Shown piece by piece: positions 25,969-34,381 of a stretch of DNA of 64,000 nucleotides. How positions within the stretch are numbered: position 1 is the first letter of the stretch; each line of letters starts with the position of its first letter. The translations under genes were made by a program, and so were the position numbers. The stretch covers positions 4,154,001 to 4,218,000 of the forward strand of contig NVQB01000001.1 in NCBI GenBank assembly GCA_002319075.1. Direction: 5' to 3'. Origin of the DNA: Sphingobacteriaceae bacterium (GTDB lineage: Bacteria > Bacteroidota > Bacteroidia > B-17B0 > Aurantibacillaceae). The notes beneath the pieces were generated by a model. That model was not told the DNA's origin. It did not search any database and was given only the letters and a program-made list of their open reading frames with translations.

Positions 25969-27450
25969 ATGACGATGAGATTCTTAAAAAAACACCTCAT
26001 TTTACCAGCCTTGTTACTAAGTGTGGCGGTAAAATCACAGTCCCTTTCCGTTGAAACGCCCTTTGCGGATATGTTAGATAGTTTGTCGACTCAGAAAATG
26101 TTCGAGACGGCTTTTTCTAAACCCGTTTTTCCAAAAAATAATAAATTCAAGTTTTCGCACGACAGTATTCCGCGCTACGATGATTATACTTACCAGGCCC
26201 GTTTAGCAAAACTGGATGCGGTTTCTCCTTTCGATCTTGTGTATAACGAACATGTAAAGGGGTTTATTAATCTTTATACGGTGCGTAAACGCGAAAGTGT
26301 TAGCCGTATGATGGGTGTAGCCCAATTATATTACCCTATGTTTGAAGAAGTACTGGATAAATACAATATTCCTTTAGAATTAAAGCATTTAGCCGTTATT
26401 GAAAGTGCTCTTATTCCGTATGCCCGCTCTCATGCCGGAGCAACTGGTTTATGGCAGTTTATGTATCCTACAGGTAAAATGTACGGACTCAATGTTACGT
26501 CTTATATCGACGAACGTTGCGACCCTTATAAAGCAACAGTTGCTGCAGCAGAATATTTAAAATCTCTATACAACATGTTTCACGATTGGCAAATGGTTCT
26601 AGCTGCATATAATGCCGGTCCGGGAACTATCAGCAAAGCTATTCGCAGAAGTGGCGGTAAAAAAACATATTGGGAAATCAGACCTTTTTTACCAACGGAA
26701 ACTCAGGGTTATGTGCCGGCCTTTATTGCAGCGAATTATGTGATGACTCACGGCGCGGAGCACAATATCTATCCTGCTGTTCCCCGTAAAACTTATTTCG
26801 AGGTAGATACGGTGGTTATGAAGGAGCAAATGAGCTTCGAACAAATTTCTCAGGCTTTGGACGTTACTACAGAAGAGATTCTTTATTTCAATCCTCAGTA
26901 CCGAAAAAATATTATTCCTTCGGGAGGAAATTCGCTTTGCCTTCCAAAAAATAAAATCGGCATTTTCTTAAACAATGAAACAGCAATTTATTCTGCTATT
27001 AAAGCACAGGGTAAAGAAGCCGAAGTGGTTGTGGCAGAAGTAAAACGTACGCACACTGTAAAGTCGGGCGAAAAGTTAAGTACCATTGCCCGAAAATACG
27101 GCGTTACGGTTGCTGAACTAAAAACATGGAATTACGTTGGTAAAAAAGGCATTCGTCCGGGTAAAAAACTGGTGGTGTACGTGCGTGAACAAAAAGCTTC
27201 ACCAAAACGTCCTGACGCTGCTGAACCTGCATTAATAGCAGCGGCGCCTGCCGATAAGGAAAATAAGCAGTTAGCTGAAAATGCGGTTAAAAAAGAATTC
27301 ATTTCGCATAAAGTAAGAAAAGGGGAAAGCCTTTTTGGGATAGCTAAGAAATATGGTGTCGACTACAAAGACATTAAAGAGATCAATAATTTAAAAAGCA
27401 ATAATCTGCAATTCGGACAAGTTCTGAAAATTAAGGTGAAAGGCGAATAA
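25969..27450 (+). CDS. Lytic transglycosylase with LysM domains (MltD-like)
   Basis: 493 aa; a second ATG at 25975 is equally good as start. Signal peptide FLKKHLILPALLLSVAVKSQ. The SLT domain is at residues ~125-260: ESALIPYARSHAGATGLWQF gives the catalytic Glu, followed by CDPYKATVAAAEYL and AAYNAGPG. Then a weak and two clear LysM modules follow (HTVKSGEKLSTIARKYGVTV; HKVRKGESLFGIAKKYGVDY). It cleaves glycan strands of peptidoglycan in the periplasm and is held there by LysM. Confidence 0.93.
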   Translation: MTMRFLKKHLILPALLLSVAVKSQSLSVETPFADMLDSLSTQKMFETAFSKPVFPKNNKFKFSHDSIPRYDDYTYQARLAKLDAVSPFDLVYNEHVKGFINLYTVRKRESVSRMMGVAQLYYPMFEEVLDKYNIPLELKHLAVIESALIPYARSHAGATGLWQFMYPTGKMYGLNVTSYIDERCDPYKATVAAAEYLKSLYNMFHDWQMVLAAYNAGPGTISKAIRRSGGKKTYWEIRPFLPTETQGYVPAFIAANYVMTHGAEHNIYPAVPRKTYFEVDTVVMKEQMSFEQISQALDVTTEEILYFNPQYRKNIIPSGGNSLCLPKNKIGIFLNNETAIYSAIKAQGKEAEVVVAEVKRTHTVKSGEKLSTIARKYGVTVAELKTWNYVGKKGIRPGKKLVVYVREQKASPKRPDAAEPALIAAAPADKENKQLAENAVKKEFISHKVRKGESLFGIAKKYGVDYKDIKEINNLKSNNLQFGQVLKIKVKGE

Positions 27451-27568
27451 TAGTTTCCGAAGTAATGAATTAGAAAATTTGTTTTGCTTAATGCAAAACA
27501 AATTTTTTTATTTGGGAATAATGGTACAAATTTAAGTTCCGCAGATTACCTTGGAAAATTTTAAACTT

Positions 27569-30019
27569 ATGCAATCAAAATTTTACTTTCTTTTTTTTCT
27601 TGCACTTGCCTCGTCTCTTTCTGCTCAGATTACCCAAACTGTTAAGGGGAAGGTTTCAGACAGGGTAACGGGCATTGGAATGCCTGGTGTAATAGTCCAG
27701 TTAAGATCTTCAACAACTACACTAGTTGCAACTTCCGATAACAATGGTTTTTACAAATTATTAAATGTGCCGGTTGGACGCCAATCTTTTTTATTTACCT
27801 ACACTGGCTACAAAGCGGCTCCCGTTAACGATGTAATAATTACCTCCGGTAAAGAAGCGGTGTTAAATATCGATCTTGAAGAAAGCACCGTGAGCATGGA
27901 GGAAGTAGAAGTAAAGGCTTCCTCTGATACAGATGTTGTAAATACTATGCAGATTTCGAATATGAAATCCTTTAGCATTGAAGAAACAGAACGCTATGCA
28001 GGTTCACGACAAGATCCGGCAAGAATGGCTCAAAATTTTGCAGGTATCCAGGGCACAAACGACTCGCGAAATGATATCGTAATCCGTGGAAATAGTCCTG
28101 CAGGTTTGCTATGGAGATTAGATGATATCGATATTCCAAATCCGAATCACTTTGCTGTAGCGGGCTCTGCCGGGGGACCACAGAGTATCATTAATAATAA
28201 ATATTTATCCAACAGTGAATTTTATACCGGTGCTTTTCCGGCGAATTATGGAAATGCTTTAGGTGGTGTTTTTGATTTAAAAATGCGCAATGGAAATAAT
28301 GAAAAGCACGAACGCACCTTTCAATTAGGAGTTTTAGGCACAGAGCTGGCTCTGGAGGGACCACTGAGTAAAAAATCAGGTGCAAGTTATTTGATTACTT
28401 ACCGTTATTCTACCTTAGCTTTGTTTGGAAGTGTGAACTTTAAATTGGGAACAAGCGCCATTCCTAATTACCAGGACATGGGTATCCGGTTGAACTTCCC
28501 AACCAGGAAAGCCGGCGTGTTTAGTTTTACAAGTATTGGCGGTTTAAGTAATATTGCCATTAAGTTAAGCGATGTGCACGAACGTCCGAAAGAGCTTTAT
28601 GGCGATCAGAACCGCGATCAGTATTTTGCCACTAACATGGGTGTAGGAATTTTAAGTAATGTTTATACATTGAACAGTCGCACCGTTATGAAAACAAGTC
28701 TGGCATTTTCTTTATCCGACATCAGTTCTAAACATTACCTGGTGATTCGTAACAAAGATTTTGTGCCAAACGATACACTTCCCAAAATTCTGGATTATGC
28801 TTTTACCGAAAAGAAAACAACTTTAGCCTGGTATATTAAAACCAAGATCAATGCAAAAAATAGTGTAAAAGCAGGTTTTTTCGTGAACCGCTTTGATGTT
28901 AATTACAATGATGATGCACGCATCAGCTCTTTGTATGATACCATCGCGCAGAGTGTGGAGAACAAACCGTTCAAGAACCGTGAAAATATTCAGACGAATT
29001 TTTATTTGATTCAACCTTACATTACCTATGTGCATAAATTCAACGAGAAGCTGAGTTTAAATACAGGCTTGATTTCCCAAATTCTTACACTTAATAATAA
29101 AATGACTATTGAGCCCAGGGCGAGTCTGCGTTATCAGTTAAAACCCAAACAAGTTATCAGTTTAGCGTATGGATTACACAGTCAAATGCAATCCACTTAT
29201 TTGTACTTTGCTATTCCTGATACCCTGGTAAGAAATGGTGTATTAAGTCCTAATACGCAAAGAGCTTCAGATCTGACGAATCTCGATTTCAGTAAAAGTC
29301 AGCACGCCGTTTTAGGTTACGATTTTTTTATCAGTAAATATTTTAAGATGAAAACGGAAGTCTATTACCAGTATTTATGGAATGTTCCGGTGTATGCGGT
29401 TCCTTCGAGTGTGTCAACGCTCAACAGGGGAGCCACTTTCAACAGATTTTATCCTATCTATTCTATGGTGAATACAGGAACGGGTGAAAATTACGGACTG
29501 GAATTAACGCTTGAGAAACTATTTCACAAACATTATTTTTTTATGGTGAATGGAAGTTTGTTTGAAAGTAAATACACAGCAAGCAATGGCAAAAAAGCCA
29601 ATACCGATTTTAATGGCAATTACATGATGAATTTTGTAGGTGGTGTGGAATATGGGGTCGGCAAGGATAAAAAAAACAGTCTTAGCTTCGGAACAAAAAT
29701 TACTTACGGTGGAGGAAAACGGTATTCGCCGGTTAACATAACAGCGAGCAATGCTGTAATGGACGTAGTAGCGCAGGACGACAAAGTAAATACCTTGCAA
29801 TTTAATCCATACAACCGTGTTGATCTTCGTGTATCGTATAAAATTAATGGCAAAAAGGCCAACGTAGAACTCGCACTTGATCTTTTGAATATTTTCAGTG
29901 CAAAGAATATTTTAGCATTGAGCTACTCGCCAGATCCGGCCGACAGAACAGCTGATCCATTAGTGAAAAATTACCAGTTAGGATTTCTGCCGTTGTTCTA
30001 CGTTAAGGTCGACTTTTAA
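27569..30019 (+). CDS. TonB-dependent receptor with CarboxypepD_reg-like domain
   Basis: 816 aa from ATG 27569; the TTG at 27551 is not needed. Signal peptide MQSKFYFLFFLALASSLSAQ, an N-terminal carboxypeptidase-regulatory domain (VKGKVSDRVTGIGMPGVIVQL), a plug (NDIVIRGNSPAGLLWRLDDI, GAFPANYGNALGGVFDLKMR) and a ~600-residue barrel. It is too short for SusC and has no SusD next door, so a siderophore, vitamin or oligomer receptor is more likely than a glycan one. No upstream riboswitch was seen. It would be energised by the ExbBD/TonB operon nearby. Confidence 0.88.
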   Translation: MQSKFYFLFFLALASSLSAQITQTVKGKVSDRVTGIGMPGVIVQLRSSTTTLVATSDNNGFYKLLNVPVGRQSFLFTYTGYKAAPVNDVIITSGKEAVLNIDLEESTVSMEEVEVKASSDTDVVNTMQISNMKSFSIEETERYAGSRQDPARMAQNFAGIQGTNDSRNDIVIRGNSPAGLLWRLDDIDIPNPNHFAVAGSAGGPQSIINNKYLSNSEFYTGAFPANYGNALGGVFDLKMRNGNNEKHERTFQLGVLGTELALEGPLSKKSGASYLITYRYSTLALFGSVNFKLGTSAIPNYQDMGIRLNFPTRKAGVFSFTSIGGLSNIAIKLSDVHERPKELYGDQNRDQYFATNMGVGILSNVYTLNSRTVMKTSLAFSLSDISSKHYLVIRNKDFVPNDTLPKILDYAFTEKKTTLAWYIKTKINAKNSVKAGFFVNRFDVNYNDDARISSLYDTIAQSVENKPFKNRENIQTNFYLIQPYITYVHKFNEKLSLNTGLISQILTLNNKMTIEPRASLRYQLKPKQVISLAYGLHSQMQSTYLYFAIPDTLVRNGVLSPNTQRASDLTNLDFSKSQHAVLGYDFFISKYFKMKTEVYYQYLWNVPVYAVPSSVSTLNRGATFNRFYPIYSMVNTGTGENYGLELTLEKLFHKHYFFMVNGSLFESKYTASNGKKANTDFNGNYMMNFVGGVEYGVGKDKKNSLSFGTKITYGGGKRYSPVNITASNAVMDVVAQDDKVNTLQFNPYNRVDLRVSYKINGKKANVELALDLLNIFSAKNILALSYSPDPADRTADPLVKNYQLGFLPLFYVKVDF

Positions 30020-30025
30020 TGCACA

Positions 30026-30380
30026 TTAACCACTAAGGCCCTCAGAACACTTAGTTGCACTTAGGTTCTTGTTAGTTGTCTGGTGGTTCGAATATGTTAA
30101 CCACTAAGACACTCAGAACACTTAGTTGCACTTAGGTTTTTGTTAGTTGTCTGGTGGTTCGAATATGTTAACCACTAAGGCCCTCAGAACACTTAGTTGC
30201 ACTTAAGTTTTTATTAGTTGTCTGGTGGTTCGAATATGTTAACCACTAAGGCACTCAGAACACTTAGTTGCACTTAGGTTTTTGTTAGTTGTCTGGTGGT
30301 TCGAATATGTTAACCACTAAGGCACTCAGAACACTTAGTTGCACTTAGGTTTTTGTTAGTTGTCTGGTGGTTCGAATATG
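30026..30380 (+). repeat. Five tandem 71-bp repeats
   Basis: Units start at 30026, 30097, 30168, 30239 and 30310, each exactly 71 bp and beginning TTAACCACTAAG. Each ends CTGGTGGTTCGAATATG, so AACCAC and GTGGTT form inverted ends of every unit. Units differ at a few positions only (GGCCCTCAG, AGACACTCAG or GGCACTCAG; one has TTAAGTTTTTATTAG). After unit 5, CTTAGTGGTTAAC at 30385-30397 is an inverted fragment of the unit start. The array fills the gap between the receptor stop and the next promoter. It contains no spacers, so it is not a CRISPR. Confidence 0.92.
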
Positions 30381-30408
30381 TAGTCTTAGTGGTTAACTAA
30401 TAAAATGT

Positions 30409-30416
30409 TAATTTTG
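30409..30416 (+). promoter_or_regulatory. -7 element TAATTTTG
   Basis: TAATTTTG ends 4 nt before ATG 30421 and 12 nt after the inverted end fragment of the repeat array. A leaderless message is predicted. No -33 TTG is evident; at that distance lies the repeat-derived CTTAGTGG. Confidence 0.5.
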
Positions 30417-30420
30417 TTCT

Positions 30421-31755
30421 ATGACAAAGATCCTCATTATAGGTGCCGGGCGCTCGGCCACCTATTTAATAAAGTACCTTATTGAAAACTCTACTGCCAA
30501 CGATTGGAAAATTACGGTTGCTGATGTAGATATTGAGCTGGCGCGTCAGAAAACATCCTGGCACAGTAATGCAAATGGAATCAGCTTTGATATACGAGAT
30601 GAAGAAAAAAGAAAAGAAGTCATTAAAGAACACGATTTAATTATTTCGATGCTGCCTGCTTTTATGCATGGCGATGTGGCGAGAGACTGTGTAGAATTTG
30701 GCAAACACATGGCTACAGCAAGTTATGTGAGTGCAGAAATGAAAGCACTGAATGATGAAGCCATCAAAAAGAATGTCCTGCTTCTAAACGAATGTGGACT
30801 TGATCCGGGACTCGATCATGCAAGCGCAATGAAAGTAATACATGAGATTAGAGAGCAGGGTGGGACAATTACCTCTTTTAAATCTTTTTGCGGAGGTCTT
30901 GTGGCTCCCGAGAGCAATGATAATCCCTGGGGCTATAAGTTTAGCTGGAATCCAAGAAATGTTATTCTCGCGGGTCAGGGAACAGCGCAGTACCTGGAGG
31001 AAGGCAAAATAAAATTCATTCCTTATAACAGACTTTATACGCAAATAGACAGCGTTATTGTTGATGGCTATGAAAAATTTGACGCTTACGCCAACCGTGA
31101 TAGCATAGGGTATATGGACAGCTATGGGCTGCAAAATGTAAAAACGATGTTACGTGGAACGCTTCGTGAGGACGGGTATTGCAAAGCCTGGAATGTTTTT
31201 ATTAAACTGGGTTTAACGGATGATAGCTCGAAGATTACACATGCCTCGTCTTTAACCTATACGGCTTTACTCGATGCCTTTTTACCTGCTGGAAAGGGCA
31301 GTGTAAAAGAACGTCTCATCAAATTTATGGGTAAAGACTGGAATGAGGGGTTGGACGAAAAACTAGAATTTCTGGAATTATTTTCTGATAAAAAAATCAC
31401 TTTGGCTGAAGGCACACCCGCGCAGCTATTACAGGCTTTATTGGAAGAAAAATGGAAACTCCAGGAAACGGACAAAGACATGATCGTAATGCAACACCAG
31501 TTCGAATACCAAATGAAAGGACAAACTGAAGTAAAAAAGTTAGAATCCTCCCTGGTGGTTATCGGAAAAGACCAGCAGTATACAGCCATGGCGCTCACTG
31601 TTGGCTTGCCTCTTGCAATTACGGTTAAGAATTTCCTTACCGGTAAAATTAAATTGAGTGGCGTACAAATTCCTATTCATCCCGAAATTTATGAGCCTAT
31701 GTTGTCTGAGTTGGAAGAACATGGGGTTATCTTTATAGAAAAGCAATTAGCATGA
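30421..31755 (+). CDS. Saccharopine dehydrogenase family protein
   Basis: 444 aa. N-terminal Rossmann motif MTKILIIGAGRSATYLIKYL, then ISMLPAFMHGDVARDCVEFGKHMATASYVS and NECGLDPGLDHASAMKVI, which match saccharopine dehydrogenase (glutamate-forming or reductase type). The likely reaction is NAD(P)-dependent cleavage of saccharopine in lysine breakdown, though related proteins have other substrates. It overlaps the LytTR gene by 4 bp (ATGA). Confidence 0.88.
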   Translation: MTKILIIGAGRSATYLIKYLIENSTANDWKITVADVDIELARQKTSWHSNANGISFDIRDEEKRKEVIKEHDLIISMLPAFMHGDVARDCVEFGKHMATASYVSAEMKALNDEAIKKNVLLLNECGLDPGLDHASAMKVIHEIREQGGTITSFKSFCGGLVAPESNDNPWGYKFSWNPRNVILAGQGTAQYLEEGKIKFIPYNRLYTQIDSVIVDGYEKFDAYANRDSIGYMDSYGLQNVKTMLRGTLREDGYCKAWNVFIKLGLTDDSSKITHASSLTYTALLDAFLPAGKGSVKERLIKFMGKDWNEGLDEKLEFLELFSDKKITLAEGTPAQLLQALLEEKWKLQETDKDMIVMQHQFEYQMKGQTEVKKLESSLVVIGKDQQYTAMALTVGLPLAITVKNFLTGKIKLSGVQIPIHPEIYEPMLSELEEHGVIFIEKQLA

Positions 31756-32681
31756 AGGTGACTAAGGGCAATTCATTTGTTACGAAACTGAACCGACCTT
31801 ATTATCTTGAAATGCGCGTCTCTAAACGCTGGTCAAGTTGCTTTTTCTTTTCTTCGTTTGTTTTTTTATTCCTGCTCATCTTTCAACCTTTTGGTTTAAG
31901 CAGTCTGCTTCAAGGAATTAATGAAGCTGCACTGGCTTTCGGACTTACTACCTTTATATTGATGGCTTTTCTGAACGTACTTGTTGTGCCTTTATTTCCA
32001 ACCTATTTCAGCGAGGAAACATGGACGGTTCAAAAAGAACTTTACTGGAATGTTTTGAATGTTTTAATTATCGGGCTTGGAAACGCTTTGTGTGCAGCTT
32101 CTCTTAAAATGATCGTTCTTAGTCCCTACAGTCTTTTGATTTTTGAATTGTATACCATTACCATTGCCATTTTCCCCATAGCCTTCATGGTCTTTGTAAA
32201 GGAATCGCGCTTACACGCAAAATACTCCAGGCAATCGGCAGAGCTTAATGGTATTATTGAAGAGCACAAAGGAATAATTTATAAGCCAGAAGAAAGTCCT
32301 GCGGGCGCTAAAACTGAAATTCCTGAACCAGGGCAACCTACTTTCACAATTTCTTCTGAAAATCAAAAAGAAAACCTGGAACTTCGTTTACAGGATTTAA
32401 TTTTCATACAATCTTCTGATAATTATGTGGAAGTTCATTATACTGATAAAAATCAAAGTCGTAAAAAATTACTGCGTACTTCGTTAAAAGCTGTTGCTTC
32501 AGATCTCGAAAAGCATAAGGAGCTTTTTCGTTGCCATAAAAGTTATCTTGTAAATGTCGCAAGGGTAAAACATGTTTCGGGAAATGCCCAGGGCTATAAA
32601 TTACATCTGTCGGGAACGGATCTTTTACTACCAGTTTCAAGACAGTATAACGCAGAATTGAAAGAACGTCTTAACCTTTAG
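31752..32681 (+). CDS. Membrane-bound LytTR DNA-binding regulator
   Basis: 309 aa. Four membrane helices in the first ~160 residues (CFFFSSFVFLFLLIFQPFGL onward), a linker, and a C-terminal LytTR domain (LRLQDLIFIQSSDNYVEVHY, LLRTSLKAVASDLEKH, FRCHKSYLVNVARVKHVSGNAQGYKLHL). There is no receiver domain, so it would sense through the membrane part directly. It is translationally coupled to the dehydrogenase gene and is followed at once by a repeated dyad motif, the obvious candidate target. Confidence 0.88.
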   Translation: MKVTKGNSFVTKLNRPYYLEMRVSKRWSSCFFFSSFVFLFLLIFQPFGLSSLLQGINEAALAFGLTTFILMAFLNVLVVPLFPTYFSEETWTVQKELYWNVLNVLIIGLGNALCAASLKMIVLSPYSLLIFELYTITIAIFPIAFMVFVKESRLHAKYSRQSAELNGIIEEHKGIIYKPEESPAGAKTEIPEPGQPTFTISSENQKENLELRLQDLIFIQSSDNYVEVHYTDKNQSRKKLLRTSLKAVASDLEKHKELFRCHKSYLVNVARVKHVSGNAQGYKLHLSGTDLLLPVSRQYNAELKERLNL

Positions 32682-32749
32682 TCCCGGCCCTTACCATTCG
32701 TCCCGAATCGCCGTGCCGATGCTCCCAGCCCTTCCTGTTTGTCCCAAAT
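32682..32749 (+). promoter_or_regulatory. Candidate operator: two 27-bp direct repeats with covarying dyads
   Basis: Copies at 32682-32708 and 32723-32749 are 41 bp apart and match at 21 of 27 positions (TCCC-purine-GCCCTT then TTYGTCCCRAAT). Inside each is a dyad: ATTCG-TCC-CGAAT in the first and TTTG-TCC-CAAA in the second. The C/G pair of one is T/A in the other, so the symmetry is kept by paired changes. The second copy ends 3 bp before the -33 TTG of the next gene. Binding by the LytTR protein upstream is an inference. Confidence 0.6.
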
Positions 32750-32752
32750 AGC

Positions 32753-32783
32753 TTGTAATCTGCTTTTTAGCTGGCGAACTTTG
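32753..32783 (+). promoter_or_regulatory. Promoter: TTG - 20 bp - GAACTTTG
   Basis: TTG at 32753-32755 and GAACTTTG at 32776-32783 (one mismatch to TAnnTTTG) are 20 bp apart; ATG follows at 32795. The weak -7 and the adjoining operator-like repeats suit an activated promoter. Confidence 0.5.
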
Positions 32784-32794
32784 GAAAAAAAATC

Positions 32795-33454
32795 ATGGAA
32801 ATCATTTACAAAGCAACTTTAGGTTTGCACATAGGCTCGGGATTTTTAGCCCTCCTTTGTGGACTTATTTCGATAGTCAGCAAAAAGGGAGGCAAAATGC
32901 ACCGGACTTCGGGGAAAGTATTTTTCTACGCCATGCTCGGCGTTTGTTTTACCTCTGTTTATATTTCCCTGGTTAAAGACAATTCTTTCTTATTAGTGGT
33001 GGGCATTTTTTCGTTTTACCTGAATTATTTTGGCTTTATGGCCCTTAAGAATAAAACGTTAAGACCTAAACTGCTAGACTGGCTTGTTATCGCCATTACG
33101 GCGATAAATAGTTTCTTTATGGTGTATTCTATGAATGTGGTACTGATGGTATTTGGAGGAATTGGTTTTTACGCCATCGTTCTGAATCTGAGAACATCCA
33201 TACATGTACTACAAAACAAAGAACTCCCGGATCTTTTTTGGTTAAGGCGGCACATAGGAATGATGACAGGAGCCTTTATCGCAACCGCTACAGCATTTTT
33301 AGTGGTGAATAGTGATTCTTTAAAAGTATTTGCTTTACCGGGATGGCTCTTATGGTTGCTTCCTACCTTTCTGCTTGTGCCTTTGATTTTTTATTACAAC
33401 AAGAAATATACCGGTAAAAAACAAACCCCAAACTCTTTTAGAGTTCGGGGCTAA
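32795..33454 (+). CDS. Multi-pass membrane protein (DUF2306-like)
   Basis: 219 aa with about six to seven helices. His-rich positions at helix ends (LGLHIGSGFLALLCGLI, KMHRTSGKVFFYAM, WLRRHIGMMTGAFIAT) resemble DUF2306-like membrane proteins, which may bind haem, though that is not shown. Its last eight codons double as the arm of a terminator for the convergent gene. It is probably controlled by the repeats upstream. Confidence 0.65.
   Translation: MEIIYKATLGLHIGSGFLALLCGLISIVSKKGGKMHRTSGKVFFYAMLGVCFTSVYISLVKDNSFLLVVGIFSFYLNYFGFMALKNKTLRPKLLDWLVIAITAINSFFMVYSMNVVLMVFGGIGFYAIVLNLRTSIHVLQNKELPDLFWLRRHIGMMTGAFIATATAFLVVNSDSLKVFALPGWLLWLLPTFLLVPLIFYYNKKYTGKKQTPNSFRVRG
33426..33450 (-). terminator. 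Terminator of the 33479-34219 gene, inside a coding end
   Basis: CCCCAAACTC (33426-33435) and GAGTTCGGGG (33441-33450) form a 10-bp stem with one mismatch and a 5-nt loop. Read on the minus strand, T-rich sequence follows (complement of 33416-33425), so it stops the gene ending at 33479. The plus-strand gene uses the same bases for its final codons. Confidence 0.75.
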
Positions 33455-33478
33455 TAGTTTAAGAGGAGATGGCAAAAA

Positions 33479-34219
33479 CTAACGGCCTTGACCCATCATT
33501 GATTTTTGTTTGGCCTGCATATCTTTGTAGCTTAACATAGTATAGCCATCTGTGTTCAAGATAAAAACAGAGTCGTCAATGTTTGCTGTAGAAATTTCGG
33601 TTGTCGTCATTAGAATTTTAATAGGCATACCGTTGGCATTCTGGTTCATTTCCATAGCCAGGGGATATCCTTTTAGTTCGCTAAGATCCATCATTCCTTT
33701 GCCTGCAGCTCTGTTGGCTTCGGGGTGACTGTACTTCACTTTGTCCGTTACCCATAAAATAACAATGTTATCTTTTTTGTCAGCATCAGTTGTAGTCATA
33801 AGTACTTTCGTACATTCATAACCAGCAATCATTTTTTTCTCTGAAGTATATTCAATTTTTGGTTTTTCAGTCTTATTGTTTTTATCGGGAGCTTCTAATT
33901 CTTCTTTGGTTGCTGTGAAACCTGTTTTTTGTCCCATGGCTTCTGAAAGTGAAATCATCTTTTTACCATCATATACACTGGTACTTGACTCCATCATACC
34001 ATTACGCTCCGTTTTTAGTTTCTCGCCTTTAATTGTAGTGATAATGTCCATTTCGCCCATAGCTGCGTATTCAGCAGGAAGGCCTTCGATTTTTACGCCC
34101 ATTTTAATAACGTAATTATCCTGTGCAGAGGAAATCGTTGCAAGCATTAGAAGAGCAGCAACGCTCAAGGATTTCAGAGATATTCTTTTCAAAGCAGGTT
34201 TAGTCATTTCTAAATTCAT
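33479..34219 (-). CDS. Exported DUF4412-like protein
   Basis: 246 aa; starts at 34219 or at the in-frame ATG 34207, both giving a signal peptide that ends ATISSAQ. The mature part (YVIKMGVKIEGLP...MDIITTIKGEKLKTERNGMMESSTSVYDGKKMISL, then YTSEKKMIAGYECTKVLM and IVILWVTDKVKY) fits DUF4412, a periplasmic beta-rich family typical of Bacteroidota. Function unknown. The next gene upstream has a related YTKDLG/K-A-x-H layout, possibly a distant paralogue. Confidence 0.75.
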   Translation of the reverse strand: MNLEMTKPALKRISLKSLSVAALLMLATISSAQDNYVIKMGVKIEGLPAEYAAMGEMDIITTIKGEKLKTERNGMMESSTSVYDGKKMISLSEAMGQKTGFTATKEELEAPDKNNKTEKPKIEYTSEKKMIAGYECTKVLMTTTDADKKDNIVILWVTDKVKYSHPEANRAAGKGMMDLSELKGYPLAMEMNQNANGMPIKILMTTTEISTANIDDSVFILNTDGYTMLSYKDMQAKQKSMMGQGR

Positions 34220-34381
34220 GATCTGGATTTTTAGTTTAATTCAAATATACACAAAGCGGTGTAAGGAAAAAGACCGCTTGTAAAATTTTAATAAAAAATA
34301 CGGAGTTATTCTCAACTACTGCAAACCTTCCGGGCTTTCTGGCCTCAAGATCCACAGGATATTGATCCTGCTCGAAGTAAC
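34220..34381. repeat. Intergenic stretch with repeat fragment
   Basis: TATTGATCCTGCTCGAA at 34360-34376 is the exact reverse complement of 25297-25313. It ends 5 nt before the stop of the lipoprotein gene on the minus strand, so repeats of this kind again sit at a gene's 3' end. Confidence 0.5.

Noticed and set aside
27451-27568. Riboswitch before the TonB-dependent receptor
   Set aside because: The gap is short and AT-rich, with no cobalamin, TPP or Fur-like pattern that I could recognise.
30026-30380. CRISPR array
   Set aside because: The direct repeats are 71 bp and abut each other with no unique spacers, and no cas genes are in the window.
32795-33454. Haem-binding assignment of the membrane protein
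   Set aside because: Histidines lie near helix ends, but no defined haem motif is present, so only a family-like description is given.
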